From positions 62,001 to 126,000 of the forward strand of contig JAPLDH010000077.1 of NCBI GenBank assembly GCA_026391355.1: a stretch of DNA of 64,000 nucleotides, read 5' to 3'. Of this stretch, positions 47,120-56,058 are shown in pieces. The stretch's first letter is position 1. Every line of letters begins with the position of its first letter. The notes under the pieces were generated by a model. That model saw nothing but the letters and a program-made list of their open reading frames with translations, had not been told where the DNA came from and ran no database searches. This DNA is from Bacteroidota bacterium (GTDB lineage Bacteria > Bacteroidota > Bacteroidia > Bacteroidales > FEN-979). A program made the position numbers and the translations under genes.

Positions 47120-48004
47120 CTAAAATGAAATGTAATCTTTAGGATCAACCGGATTGCCGTCGCTCCAAAGTTCAAAGTGCAGATGCAAACCGGTGGACAT
47201 TTCTCCGGATTCACCAACAATAGCGATCGGATCTCCGGCTTTAACAATATCTCCCGCTTTTTTTAGAACAGCGGAGTTGTGCTTATAAACGGAAACAATA
47301 TTCTGGGGATGCTGGATAATGATCACATAACCCGTTTCGATCGTCCAACTGCTGAAAACCACAGTTCCATCGAGTACGGATTTAATGGCTTCATTTTGCT
47401 TTGACACAATATCTATCCCATAATGGCCATCGGAAGGTTTGAATACATTGGTGATGATCCCTTTAAGGGGAGTAAAAAAGAGAACCCCGCCGATAGAGCT
47501 TTTTTTCAGAAAAGCATTTTCCGTATTCTCCATCCGGTAGATGTTGTATTTACTGCGATTGTCCACTTCCAGTCGTAACATTGAATCTTCTACTGACCGC
47601 TTGATCTTGATATTGCTATACTTGTGGAGAGAGTCTTTTGACAAAGGAATATCGGATGTAAGGTCTTTACCGTTAATGATGTCCTTGAGATTCTGAAAGA
47701 ACAACTCCTTCCTTGAAAGATCTTTTTCAATAGAGTCGGTTTTTTTAAGCAGCAAATAAAGTTTCTTTTGTAATCCGTAATTGGTGTACCCCGGTATATA
47801 TTCACGCAACGGGGTAAAGGCAATTAAAATACTGGTCAGGAAGATCAGAATAATCGTCAGAGATCCCAGGGCTATAAAGACGTTTAACCTGGAAAGCCTG
47901 AACGTTAAACGCTCTTCCAATGTCTCATCATTCATGAAGACAAGCCGGTATTTATTCCTGAGCTTGCTAATCCATTTTTTTTTGTCTTTTTTTTCCGGAG
48001 CCAT
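47120..48004 (-). CDS. M23-family peptidoglycan endopeptidase, membrane anchored
   Basis: A 294-residue protein. One transmembrane helix (about 42-63) follows a charged cytosolic end. A coiled-coil-like segment comes next, then a LytM/M23 domain (about 185-294). Its zinc-binding residues appear intact: HYGIDI (H-x-x-x-D) and HLHFE (H-x-H), with the GESGEMSTGLHLHFEL context of active members. It cuts peptide cross-links in the cell wall or regulates an amidase. It starts a likely operon with dxr and rseP. Confidence 0.92.
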   Translation of the reverse strand: MAPEKKDKKKWISKLRNKYRLVFMNDETLEERLTFRLSRLNVFIALGSLTIILIFLTSILIAFTPLREYIPGYTNYGLQKKLYLLLKKTDSIEKDLSRKELFFQNLKDIINGKDLTSDIPLSKDSLHKYSNIKIKRSVEDSMLRLEVDNRSKYNIYRMENTENAFLKKSSIGGVLFFTPLKGIITNVFKPSDGHYGIDIVSKQNEAIKSVLDGTVVFSSWTIETGYVIIIQHPQNIVSVYKHNSAVLKKAGDIVKAGDPIAIVGESGEMSTGLHLHFELWSDGNPVDPKDYISF

Positions 48005-48206
48005 CCTCTTTATGTTGTCCTTTCATTCCAGGTATTTCAGACCGATGATAGAAATTGCACCTGGCAAAGTTCGTAAAATTTGATCATCTGCTGCAATCAT
48101 GAAAAGAAATGAACGAACAATTCGGATTCAAATTATCTGATTTTTACTTTTCTGTCTGGTTTTCGATTTCCTTATTTAAAATTCATGCGGATTCAAAAAA
48201 TTAAAA

Positions 48207-48214
48207 TATTTTTG
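48207..48214 (+). promoter_or_regulatory. -7-like promoter box before sprE
   Basis: TATTTTTG matches TAnnTTTG 37 bases before the TTG start of the SprE-like gene. No -33 TTTG is seen at the proper distance. The gap 48005-48251 holds no gene. Confidence 0.4.
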
Positions 48215-48251
48215 TAAAAATTCAGTTTATACACTATTAATACATGTTGAT

Positions 48252-50918
48252 TTGAATTATAGAAGAACATATTCTTTTTTCTTTTTCTTTACTATTCTGA
48301 CCGTTACGGTCCTGTTTACATCCTGTTCCACCAAAAAGAATACCTGGACACGGAGGGCTTATCATAATACCACAGCTCATTTTAATGTTTACTGGAACGG
48401 AATGGATAACCTTCGACAGGGAGTCAAGGATTTTGAGGCGAACCTGAAAGATAATTACACGGTCATTCTCCCTGTTTACAATTATGGTGATAAAGCCAGC
48501 GCGTCGAAGATCAGCCAGTATGCCGATATTGCCATTAAAAAGGCACAGAAATGCATTCCCAAGCATTCAATGATCTTCAATAAGAAGGAATACAATAAAT
48601 GGATTGACGACTGTTACCTGCTTATGGGAAAAGCATATTTCTACAAGCAGGATTATTCAATGGCCAGAAGAACTTTCGAATTCATTATTAAATCATATAA
48701 CGACAGGGAGATCAAGTGGGGAGCCATGTTATGGCTGGCAAAATCAAATATGGCATTGAACGATTTTACCCGTGCTGAACCGATGCTCGACATGATACAG
48801 AATAAAATAAGGATTGGCCAGGCTCCCGATAAATATGAGAAAGAACTGAATCTTGTTTATGCTGACTTTTCTGTTCTTCAGAAAAATTATCCTTCAGCCA
48901 TCGACTACCTGAACAGGGCGATAGAACTGAAGCCGGGTCACACCATGAAAACCCGTTGCCTTTTCATCTCGGCCCAGATCCATCAAGCCAATGGAGAGAT
49001 GGCAGAAGCGACCAAACTTTTTGAAACTGTCATCAAGCGGAATGCATCCTTCGAAATGGAATTCAATGCAAAGATCAATCTTGCACGTTGCTATCTGGCC
49101 AACTCGGGGAAAAAAGACTATATCGTCAAAAAGCTGAAGAAGATGTTAAAGGAGGATAAAAACAAGGATCAGCTTGACCAGGTCTATTATGCCCTTTCGG
49201 AAATCTCCCTGAAAGATGGTGATACAACTTCAGGTATTGACTATCTCTCCAAATCGGTTGCCACCAGCAAAACCAATAACTATCAAAAAGCTATTTCTTC
49301 GCTGGCACTTGCCGACATCTATTTTCCCCGTAAAAATTATCTTTTTGCACAGGCATATTACGACAGTACTATGCAGTTTCTTCCCAAGGATTACCCGAAC
49401 TACACTGAACTGACCAAACGTACTTCCATTCTTACCGATCTGGTGAAGAACCTGATCACGGTTCAACGGGAAGACAGTCTCCAGAAACTGGCAACCATGA
49501 GCGAGGGTGACCGGAATAAAGTGATCGATAAGATCATTGCCAAAGTGATCGAAGAGGATAATAAAAGAATGGAAGAGGAACGGGCACGGCAGGAAGCCAG
49601 GCTTTTTGGATTTGATAAAGATATGACGATAGGGGGAGGTGCTACTTCGGGAGCCTGGTATTTTTATAACCCTTCGACATTATCGAACGGATATACCTCC
49701 TTTATAAAAAAATGGGGCAGAAGAACCCTTGAAGACAATTGGTTCCTTGGTGATAAAAGCATGGCTTCCATTGCCACTGAAGTATCCCCCGACTCAACAG
49801 ATAACGTGGAAACAGATACCATAAGCGCCGTCAAGAAAAAGGAGGTAAAGAAAGACGATAAGCGGTCAAGGAAGTTTTACCTGAAGGATGTTCCTTTTAA
49901 ACCTGAACAACTGGAGGCTTCCACCAACAAAATCATCGAAGCCTATTACACCCTCGGATTTATATATATTGAGGGGCTGCATGATTATGAAGGATCCATT
50001 AGTTCGTTTGAAACCCTTAACACAAGATATCCCAAGAACAAATTATACATTGCCTCAACCTATGAATTATACAAGTTATACGGAGAACTGGAGAATAAAG
50101 AACGGAGTGATTATTATAAAAATCTGATCCTGACAAAATATGCCGAAACAGATTTCGCCAAACTTCTTGTTAACCCAAATTATTTTAAAGAAGCTCAATC
50201 CAAACAAAAGGAGGTTGAGATCCTGTATGAGGACACCTATAAGGCATTCTCAAACCAGCAATACTACATGGTCATCAATAATTGTGATCTTGCCTTGAAG
50301 AATTACCCAAAGGACAGTGTGTTACTGGCAAAGTTTGAGTTTATGAAAGGGATGGCCATCGGAAAAATTGAAGTTGTTGATTCACTTGTTTCTGCAATGC
50401 AGAAGGTGATCAAAAAATACCCAAAAAGCCAGGTGAGACCGTTGGCGCAGAATGTGCTGGATTTTCTGGGCACACAGCGTAACTCCCAGGGCCAACCCAT
50501 TGTGACCGACACCGTCAAAGTTCAGGATGCAGGTCCTAAAATATATACCGAAAACCCTGGGGCCATTCATTTCTATATACTGATCGTAAATAATGAAAAG
50601 ACAGATGTAGAGGCACTAAAATTCAAGATATCGGACTTCAATCTTAAATTCCACAGTCTCGAAACATTGCAGGTCAACAGTCTTTTACTGGATGGAAACC
50701 TGGAAATGATCACTGTGAATAATTTTGAAAGTAAAGAGAAGGGGATGGATTACTATATATCCATAATGGACAATGAATATATATTTACCAAGTTGAAAAT
50801 GACCGGTGATTATTACCAGTTCACTATTTCCGTTGATAATTATCCAATCTTTTACCGGAGTAAAAACATTCAGCAATATCTCCGGTTCTTTGAAAAGAAC
50901 TACCCTGTTATAAAATAA
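48252..50918 (+). CDS. sprE: T9SS-associated TPR lipoprotein SprE/PorW
   Basis: An 888-residue lipoprotein. The signal peptide has a hydrophobic core (8-22) and lipobox LFTSC (C25). The family start CSTKKNTWTRRAYHNTTAHF and the stretch NVYWNGMDNLRQGV closely fit SprE/PorW as I recall it. TPR-like repeats fill about 110-400 and 560-780 (YSMARRTFEFIIKSY, YPSAIDYLNRAIELK). SprE/PorW is needed for T9SS function and gliding in Bacteroidota and is thought to bridge the translocon and the GldKN ring. Start is a TTG at 48252, as no ATG fits the frame before the signal peptide. It lies 5 kb from the porP-gldKLMN operon. Confidence 0.85.
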   Translation: MNYRRTYSFFFFFTILTVTVLFTSCSTKKNTWTRRAYHNTTAHFNVYWNGMDNLRQGVKDFEANLKDNYTVILPVYNYGDKASASKISQYADIAIKKAQKCIPKHSMIFNKKEYNKWIDDCYLLMGKAYFYKQDYSMARRTFEFIIKSYNDREIKWGAMLWLAKSNMALNDFTRAEPMLDMIQNKIRIGQAPDKYEKELNLVYADFSVLQKNYPSAIDYLNRAIELKPGHTMKTRCLFISAQIHQANGEMAEATKLFETVIKRNASFEMEFNAKINLARCYLANSGKKDYIVKKLKKMLKEDKNKDQLDQVYYALSEISLKDGDTTSGIDYLSKSVATSKTNNYQKAISSLALADIYFPRKNYLFAQAYYDSTMQFLPKDYPNYTELTKRTSILTDLVKNLITVQREDSLQKLATMSEGDRNKVIDKIIAKVIEEDNKRMEEERARQEARLFGFDKDMTIGGGATSGAWYFYNPSTLSNGYTSFIKKWGRRTLEDNWFLGDKSMASIATEVSPDSTDNVETDTISAVKKKEVKKDDKRSRKFYLKDVPFKPEQLEASTNKIIEAYYTLGFIYIEGLHDYEGSISSFETLNTRYPKNKLYIASTYELYKLYGELENKERSDYYKNLILTKYAETDFAKLLVNPNYFKEAQSKQKEVEILYEDTYKAFSNQQYYMVINNCDLALKNYPKDSVLLAKFEFMKGMAIGKIEVVDSLVSAMQKVIKKYPKSQVRPLAQNVLDFLGTQRNSQGQPIVTDTVKVQDAGPKIYTENPGAIHFYILIVNNEKTDVEALKFKISDFNLKFHSLETLQVNSLLLDGNLEMITVNNFESKEKGMDYYISIMDNEYIFTKLKMTGDYYQFTISVDNYPIFYRSKNIQQYLRFFEKNYPVIK

Positions 50919-50942
50919 CAGTATTGTTACGTTCACAGGAAA

Positions 50943-50974
50943 TTTGAAAATCAGGATTATTTGTTTTACTTTTG
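50943..50974 (+). promoter_or_regulatory. Predicted promoter of the bactofilin-atpZ operon
   Basis: TTTG (50943-50946), 20 bases, then TACTTTTG (50967-50974) is a full match to the Bacteroidota housekeeping consensus. Transcription would start near 50981, about 37 bases before the bactofilin ATG. Confidence 0.7.
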
Positions 50975-51017
50975 GTTGTTAAAAAAAGTGTAATCTTTCA
51001 CCTAAGTTTACAATGTT

Positions 51018-51425
51018 ATGGTAAAAAACAAAGAAAACGAGGTTCCGTCAATCAACTTGTTGAGTTCCGGAACTGTGGTTAAGGGCGAAATCACATTGAA
51101 CGGGGATTTCAGAATTGACGGGACGTTTAACGGCACCATCAATTGCAAAGGGAAAGTCGTTGTTGGTGAGACAGGAATCATCAATGGTGAAATTTTTTGT
51201 CAGAATGCCGATTTTTCTGGTGAGATAAAAGCAACTGTTAAAGTAAATGAATTACTTACTTTAAAAGAATCCGCTAAGTTCACGGGTGATATCACGACAA
51301 ATAAATTAGCAATTGAGCCCGGGGCAAAGTTCTCAGGAAACTGCCTGATGGAAAATTCCGGAGCAAAAATCTCTACGATACCAGGTAAACCAAATGAACC
51401 CCGACCAAAAGAAACCGGTTCTTAA
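51018..51425 (+). CDS. Bactofilin (polymer-forming cytoskeletal protein)
   Basis: A 135-residue protein of the bactofilin family. These proteins form filaments without nucleotide and organise cell wall enzymes or other envelope sites. The beta-helix core shows the repeated pattern GTVVKGEITLNGDFRIDGTF, NGTINCKGKVVVGETG, GEIFCQNADFSGEI and KFTGDITTNKLAIEPGAKF. Flanking tails are disordered. The gene overlaps atpZ by 32 bases and is first in its operon. Confidence 0.93.
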   Translation: MVKNKENEVPSINLLSSGTVVKGEITLNGDFRIDGTFNGTINCKGKVVVGETGIINGEIFCQNADFSGEIKATVKVNELLTLKESAKFTGDITTNKLAIEPGAKFSGNCLMENSGAKISTIPGKPNEPRPKETGS

Positions 51426-51621
51426 TGCCTATGCAAGGTATTCCGGTATGGGATTGCAAATGCTGGTGATCATTGTTCTCGGGGTTTTTGGAGGTGTGAA
51501 ACTTGATCATTGGCTAAACGTTAAACCCCTTTTCACAATTATTCTTTCCCTCGGATCGGTTATTTTGGCGATATATTATGTTACAAGGGACCTACTGAAG
51601 AAAAACAATAATAAAGAGTGA
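51394..51621 (+). CDS. atpZ: AtpZ/AtpI-family F1Fo ATPase-associated protein
   Basis: A 75-residue inner-membrane protein with two helices (about 20-36 and 44-63; YSGMGLQMLVIIVLGVFGG, LFTIILSLGSVILAIYY). The AtpZ/AtpI pattern GxxLD is seen as GVKLDHW. AtpZ/I help assemble the c-ring or carry Mg2+ and Ca2+. It overlaps the bactofilin gene by 32 bases. The atp structural genes that often follow in Bacteroidota are absent here. Confidence 0.8.
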   Translation: MNPDQKKPVLNAYARYSGMGLQMLVIIVLGVFGGVKLDHWLNVKPLFTIILSLGSVILAIYYVTRDLLKKNNNKE

Positions 51622-51639
51622 ACCAGTATAGCTTTGCCA

Positions 51640-52041
51640 ATGAAATCAATTTATCTCTCTTTCCTTAAAAAAATTATCATTTTTACAATTATTCTGGGAA
51701 TCATTGCTGCAACACTTTCATTTATTCTGCCAAAGCCTTTTCTGACCCCTTTCCTGCCACTCCTTTTTCTATTCTTCCCGGTTATTACCTTCAGCACTTT
51801 TTCGATCCTCGTAAAATCTGCAGATAAGAAGTTCATCCGCTTTCTCAATTATTTCCTGCTGACAATAATTTTGAAGCTATTCCTGTTTATCGGCATCCTG
51901 ATCGCCTATCTGATATTGAACAAACCGGATGCGATCCCTTTTACACTGACCTTTTTTATTCTGTATCTCTGTTATACAGTCTTTGAAGTTATTCAGATCA
52001 TCTCCTATTCAAATGTAAAATGGCAAAATGGCAAATTGTAA
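51640..52041 (+). CDS. Small four-helix membrane protein, possible AtpI-like
   Basis: A 133-residue, very hydrophobic protein with four predicted helices (about 9-26, 31-47, 64-84, 92-116). The preferred start is the ATG at 51640; a TTG six bases upstream is the alternative. It follows atpZ by 18 bases and has the size and layout of the protein that often sits between atpZ and atpB (AtpI-like), but I see no firm motif. Its last residues WQNGKL come from the repeat at 52017-52058. Confidence 0.6.
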   Translation: MKSIYLSFLKKIIIFTIILGIIAATLSFILPKPFLTPFLPLLFLFFPVITFSTFSILVKSADKKFIRFLNYFLLTIILKLFLFIGILIAYLILNKPDAIPFTLTFFILYLCYTVFEVIQIISYSNVKWQNGKL

Positions 52042-52058
52042 AAGGCAGAAGGCAAATA
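52017..52058. repeat. Short degenerate ATGGCAAA-type repeat at a gene end
   Basis: Tandem variants AAAATGGC, AAAATGGC, AAATTGTAA, AAAGGCAGAAGGCAAAT lie across the 3' end of the small membrane protein gene and its stop codon. The first 25 bases nearly equal the minus-strand sequence of 28119-28153. The same unit appears twice in the window in different contexts, as expected of a dispersed repeat. Confidence 0.5.
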
Positions 52059-52163
52059 GTCTAATCCCTAAATATTCAAAATTTTTTGGCATTACTTTTT
52101 TTTTCGAAATTTAATACTTCTGAATTAGCGAAGCAATTATCCGGCTGTTTCCCAGCTGAAAAA

Positions 52164-52604
52164 ATGAGTACCTTTGACCCGTTTATGGAAATCGTCTATA
52201 TAACACGAAAAGAGCAGTTCAACGCGGCTCATCGCCTGTTCCGGCCTGAATTTTCCGATGAAGAAAATCTCCGTATGTTCGGGAAGTGTTCCAATCCGAA
52301 CTGGCATGGACACAACTATACCCTGTTTGTTACCCTGAAAGGAGAGGTCAGTAAAGTAACGGGATTTGTTGCCAATCTGAAGGATCTGAGTAACATTATT
52401 ACTGATAAAGTGATCGACAGGATCGACCATAAGAATATCAATATCGAGGTTGATTTTATGAAAGATCAACTGGCTTCAACAGAAAACCTGACCATTGCGA
52501 TCTGGAATGTACTGGAACCTGAAATCAGAAAATTAGGTGCAGTTTTGTACAAGGTGCGTCTGGAGGAGACTGAAAATAATTATGCCGAATATTTTGGAGA
52601 ATGA
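52164..52604 (+). CDS. queD: 6-carboxy-5,6,7,8-tetrahydropterin synthase (QueD type)
   Basis: A 146-residue zinc enzyme of the PTPS/QueD family that converts dihydroneopterin triphosphate to carboxy-tetrahydropterin in queuosine and deazapurine synthesis. Zinc ligands are the His of FNAAHRLF and the two His of NWHGHNY. The catalytic cysteine is in MFGKCSNPNWHGH, and EDTENN-like EETENN lies at the end. The ATG at 52164 is chosen; an ATG at 52185 would also fit, while a TTG at 52086 adds 26 unrelated residues. It precedes folE, which makes its substrate, by 30 bases. Without queE/queC nearby, a pterin synthase role remains possible. Confidence 0.85.
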   Translation: MSTFDPFMEIVYITRKEQFNAAHRLFRPEFSDEENLRMFGKCSNPNWHGHNYTLFVTLKGEVSKVTGFVANLKDLSNIITDKVIDRIDHKNINIEVDFMKDQLASTENLTIAIWNVLEPEIRKLGAVLYKVRLEETENNYAEYFGE

Positions 52605-52634
52605 TCTTCTTTATGTAATAACGGGATTCTAATC

Positions 52635-53252
52635 ATGGAAGAGAAAGAAAGAAAATTAAGTTATGAGAAGTTTGAAGCCTGGGATCCTGCCACCCTGGAG
52701 AAACTGAGTTTTCATTATAAAGAGATCCTTCAACTGATCGGGGAAAACCCCGGCAGGGAAGGGTTGCTCAGAACCCCTATGCGGGTCGCCAAGTCGATCC
52801 AGTTCCTGACACAAGGATATAACCTGGATCCGGAAGAGGTATTGAATTCAGCCAAGTTCCGTGAAGATTACCGGGAGATGGTCATTGTGAAAGACATCGA
52901 GATCTATTCGATGTGCGAGCATCATCTTATTCCCTTTATCGGGAAAGCCCATGTTGCTTACATCCCTGATAAATATATCACCGGGTTGAGCAAAATTGCG
53001 AGGGTTGTGGAAATCTATGCTCGCCGGCTGCAGGTACAGGAGCGGTTGACAACCCAGATAAAAACGGCCATCAACAATACCCTGAAACCATTGGGTGTGG
53101 CAGTTGTGATCGAGGCACAACATTTGTGTATGTCGATGCGCGGAATTCAGAAACAAAATTGCGTGACCACTACCTCCGATTTTATAGGTGCTTTCGAACG
53201 AGATAAAACCCGTGCTGAATTTTTACAACTTATCGGAACACGTCTACATTAA
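52635..53252 (+). CDS. folE: GTP cyclohydrolase I
   Basis: A 205-residue enzyme that makes 7,8-dihydroneopterin triphosphate from GTP, the first step of folate and queuosine synthesis. The zinc and catalytic motif [10 protein letters not shown] and the later HLCMSMRG (Zn ligands Cys/His and Cys) are present. The family stretch [23 protein letters not shown] is also intact. The N-terminal regulatory part is short. The gene follows queD, supporting a shared role in queuosine or pterin supply. Confidence 0.97.
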   Translation: MEEKERKLSYEKFEAWDPATLEKLSFHYKEILQLIGENPGREGLLRTPMRVAKSIQFLTQGYNLDPEEVLNSAKFREDYREMVIVKDIEIYSMCEHHLIPFIGKAHVAYIPDKYITGLSKIARVVEIYARRLQVQERLTTQIKTAINNTLKPLGVAVVIEAQHLCMSMRGIQKQNCVTTTSDFIGAFERDKTRAEFLQLIGTRLH

Positions 53253-53287
53253 AAGAAAAACAAGAACAACCATTTAAAAAAATAATT

Positions 53288-54022
53288 ATGGATCAGGACA
53301 ACAGGGGATATTATGTCCCGCAACAGGATTATCCAACACTTACAGCAGCCCGAACCTTTATTTCTCAGGTATTCCTGTGGATGACATTTGCCATGGTGGT
53401 GACTGCCATAACGGCATACATGTTTGCCACTTCAGAATCATTGATCATGAGCCTTAGAAATCCGGTTACCGGCGGCTTAAGCGGTCTCGGGTGGATCGTT
53501 ACGCTCGCCCCGATCGGGTTTGTTCTGCTGATGTCGTTTGGATTTCAGAAGTTATCTGTATCATTGATGGCACTGCTTTTCATTGCTTTTTCGGTTCTGA
53601 TGGGAATGAGCCTCAGTTTCATCCTGCTGGTATATACTGCAGCCTCGGTTTATAAGACTTTTGCCGTTACTGCAGCTATGTTCGGTATTATGGCAGTATT
53701 GGGTTATACTACTAAAACAGACCTGACACGATTCGGATCCCTCATGATGATGGCGCTCTTCGGGATCATCATAGCCATGCTGGTGAATATGTTCATGCAC
53801 AGTGAAACAATGGATTATATTATCAGTGTTATCGGGGTACTCGTGTTTACCGGTCTGACTGCATACGATGTTCAGAAGCTGAAGAGGATCGGCGCCGGGG
53901 GAGTTGAAGCAATGGGAGATGCCAACATGAGAAAACTTAGCATCATGGGAGCCCTGACACTATATCTTGATTTCATTAACCTTTTCCTCTTCCTTTTAAG
54001 GTTTCTCGGTAACAGGAGATAA
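53288..54022 (+). CDS. Bax inhibitor-1/YccA-family membrane protein
   Basis: A 244-residue inner-membrane protein with seven hydrophobic segments. The BI-1 pattern appears as TYTAASVYKTFAVTAAMFG, FLLFLLRFLGNRR at the end, and the intramembrane YDVQKL aspartate region. In bacteria the family includes YccA, a regulator of FtsH, and pH-sensitive calcium leak channels. The role here is unproven. Its stop codon overlaps the upstream ATG candidate of fabD (TAATG). Confidence 0.92.
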   Translation: MDQDNRGYYVPQQDYPTLTAARTFISQVFLWMTFAMVVTAITAYMFATSESLIMSLRNPVTGGLSGLGWIVTLAPIGFVLLMSFGFQKLSVSLMALLFIAFSVLMGMSLSFILLVYTAASVYKTFAVTAAMFGIMAVLGYTTKTDLTRFGSLMMMALFGIIIAMLVNMFMHSETMDYIISVIGVLVFTGLTAYDVQKLKRIGAGGVEAMGDANMRKLSIMGALTLYLDFINLFLFLLRFLGNRR

Positions 54023-54063
54023 TGACCAACCAGCAATCATATCAATCATCGGAAAAGAGAAAA

Positions 54064-54942
54064 ATGAAGCACGCATATGTATTCCCCGGGCAGGGGGCAC
54101 AATTTGTCGGAATGGGAAAAGATCTCTATGAGAACTCGGCGCTGACAAGAGAGATGTTCGAAAAGGCAAACCAGATCCTGGGTTTCCATATTACCGACCT
54201 TATGTTCAGTGGAACGGATGAAGACCTCCGCCAGACAAAAGTTACTCAACCGGCTATTTTCCTGCATTCCGTGATTCTTGCTGCCACTTTGGGCGAGACT
54301 TTCCAGCCGGATATGGTAGCCGGACATTCATTAGGGGAATTTTCCGCTTTGGTCGCCAATAAAGCGCTTTCATTTGAAGATGGTCTGAAACTGGTTTCCA
54401 AACGTGCAACGGCCATGCAAAAAGCCTGCGAAAAAGAACCATCAACAATGGCTGCAATCCTGGGACTTGACGATAAAGTTGCTGAAGAGATTTGTAGAGC
54501 TATCCATGAAATAGTGGTTCCAGCCAATTATAACAGTCCCGGACAATTAGTCATTTCAGGAAGTTTAAAAGGAATTGAAATTGCCTGTGAAAAGCTGAAA
54601 GCTGCGGGCGCTAAACGGGCGCTTCCATTAAAGGTCGGAGGCGCTTTTCATTCCCCACTGATGGAATCTGCAAGGGTGGAACTTGCAGATGCTATCAATG
54701 CTACTGATTTTCATATACCCATCTGCCCGATCTATCAGAATGCCACTGCACAAAAGGTGACAGACCCACAGGAAATAAAGAAAAACCTTATTGCCCAATT
54801 GACAGCACCCGTTCTCTGGGCACAACTTACGCGCAACATGATTGCAGACGGCGCAACAGAATTCACGGAAGTTGGCCCTGGCAGTGTTTTGCAGGGTCTG
54901 GTCGGGAAGATCAATAAAGAAGTTATCGTAAACGGAGCGTGA
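54064..54942 (+). CDS. fabD: Malonyl-CoA:ACP transacylase
   Basis: A 292-residue enzyme that loads malonate onto acyl carrier protein for fatty acid synthesis. The start AYVFPGQGAQFVGMGKDLY and the active-site GHSLGEFSALV (catalytic Ser) are typical, with the later conserved His in GGAFHSPLM. I choose the ATG at 54064 because homology starts there. An ATG at 54022 overlaps the previous stop (TAATG) with GGAGA before it and would add 14 residues, so coupling to that gene is an alternative. Confidence 0.93.
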   Translation: MKHAYVFPGQGAQFVGMGKDLYENSALTREMFEKANQILGFHITDLMFSGTDEDLRQTKVTQPAIFLHSVILAATLGETFQPDMVAGHSLGEFSALVANKALSFEDGLKLVSKRATAMQKACEKEPSTMAAILGLDDKVAEEICRAIHEIVVPANYNSPGQLVISGSLKGIEIACEKLKAAGAKRALPLKVGGAFHSPLMESARVELADAINATDFHIPICPIYQNATAQKVTDPQEIKKNLIAQLTAPVLWAQLTRNMIADGATEFTEVGPGSVLQGLVGKINKEVIVNGA

Positions 54943-54954
54943 CGAAGCTGCTCT

Positions 54955-54982
54955 AAAAAGTTTGTCTAAAAAGGAACTTTTT
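54955..54982. terminator. Weak terminator-like inverted repeat between fabD and rfbB
   Basis: AAAAAGTT (54955-54962) and AACTTTTT (54975-54982) form an inverted repeat around a 12-base loop, and a T-run continues to 54985. The stem is A/T-rich and weak. It lies between the convergent fabD and rfbB genes and might end transcription from one or both. Confidence 0.3.
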
Positions 54983-54983
54983 T

Positions 54984-56036
54984 TTATCTTTTGGTGTACT
55001 GTTTTTCGTAATATCCTTGATAGTCTCCGGAAGTGATGTTATTCATCCAATCTTCATTTGCCAGGTACCAATCAACGGTTTTCTCCAAACCTTCTGCAAA
55101 TTGAAGTGAAGGCTTCCATCCCAACTCTCCCTGGAGTTTTGAAGAATCAATTGCATAACGAAGATCATGCCCGGCACGGTCTTTTACAAATGTGATCAAT
55201 TGCACAGAGGTTCCCTCCGGCCTGTTGAGTTTCCTGTCCATGACCCAACAAAGCAACCTGATCAGATCGATGTTTGTCCATTCGTTGTTTCCACCGATAT
55301 TATATGTTTCACCTGTTTTACAATGATGAAAGATCAGGTCTATGGCATTGGCATGATCCTCGACAAACAGCCAGTCACGGATATTCTCCCCTTTGCCATA
55401 GATCGGAATAGGTTTGTTATGTTTGATATTGTTTATTGACAAAGGGATCAGTTTTTCGGGGAACTGGTAAGGGCCATAATTATTGGAGCAGTTAGAAATC
55501 ACTACAGGCAGCTTATATGTATGAAATGAAGCCCTGACAAGGTGATCAGAGCTTGCCTTGGATGCTGAATAGGGACTGCGGGGGTCATATGCAGTTGTTT
55601 CATAGAATAATCCTAACTCTCCCAGTGATCCGTAAACTTCATCTGTGGAAATATGGTAAAACAATTTGTTCTCCATGTTGTTCTCCCAGGTAATCCTTGC
55701 AGCATTGAGGAGATTCATTGTACCTACGATATTGGTAAAGATAAATTCCATCGGGCTGCTGATCGATCTGTCAACATGTGATTCTGCTGCAAGATGGATG
55801 ACCCCGTCAAAATTATATTGCTTAAATATCTCAAGCATATGCTTTGCATCAACAATATCAGCTTTGACAAATTCATAGTTCGGTGCTTTTTCGACATCCT
55901 TTAGGTTTGCCAGGTTCCCTGCATAAGTAAGGTTGTCGAGGTTGACAATCTTGTAATCGGGGTATTTTCTGACGAACCTGCGAACAACGTGGTTGCCGAT
56001 AAACCCGGCCCCGCCGGTGATGAGAATGGTTTTCAT
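54984..56036 (-). CDS. rfbB: dTDP-glucose 4,6-dehydratase
   Basis: A 350-residue short-chain dehydrogenase that makes dTDP-4-keto-6-deoxyglucose, the precursor of rhamnose and other deoxysugars. The NAD loop is GGAGFIGNHVV and the catalytic Y-x-x-x-K is in YSASKASSDHL. Substrate motifs AAESHVDRSI and YGPYQFPEKL mark RfbB. It follows galE by 22 bases on the same strand. The other rml genes (rfbA, C, D) are not in the window. Confidence 0.95.
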   Translation of the reverse strand: MKTILITGGAGFIGNHVVRRFVRKYPDYKIVNLDNLTYAGNLANLKDVEKAPNYEFVKADIVDAKHMLEIFKQYNFDGVIHLAAESHVDRSISSPMEFIFTNIVGTMNLLNAARITWENNMENKLFYHISTDEVYGSLGELGLFYETTAYDPRSPYSASKASSDHLVRASFHTYKLPVVISNCSNNYGPYQFPEKLIPLSINNIKHNKPIPIYGKGENIRDWLFVEDHANAIDLIFHHCKTGETYNIGGNNEWTNIDLIRLLCWVMDRKLNRPEGTSVQLITFVKDRAGHDLRYAIDSSKLQGELGWKPSLQFAEGLEKTVDWYLANEDWMNNITSGDYQGYYEKQYTKR

Positions 56037-56058
56037 GTTTTTATGTTATGATTTTCAA

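Noticed and set aside
54022-54063. fabD start at 54022
   Set aside because: The 14 extra residues have no homology. The ATG at 54064 matches the family start, although the TAATG overlap keeps the other option open.
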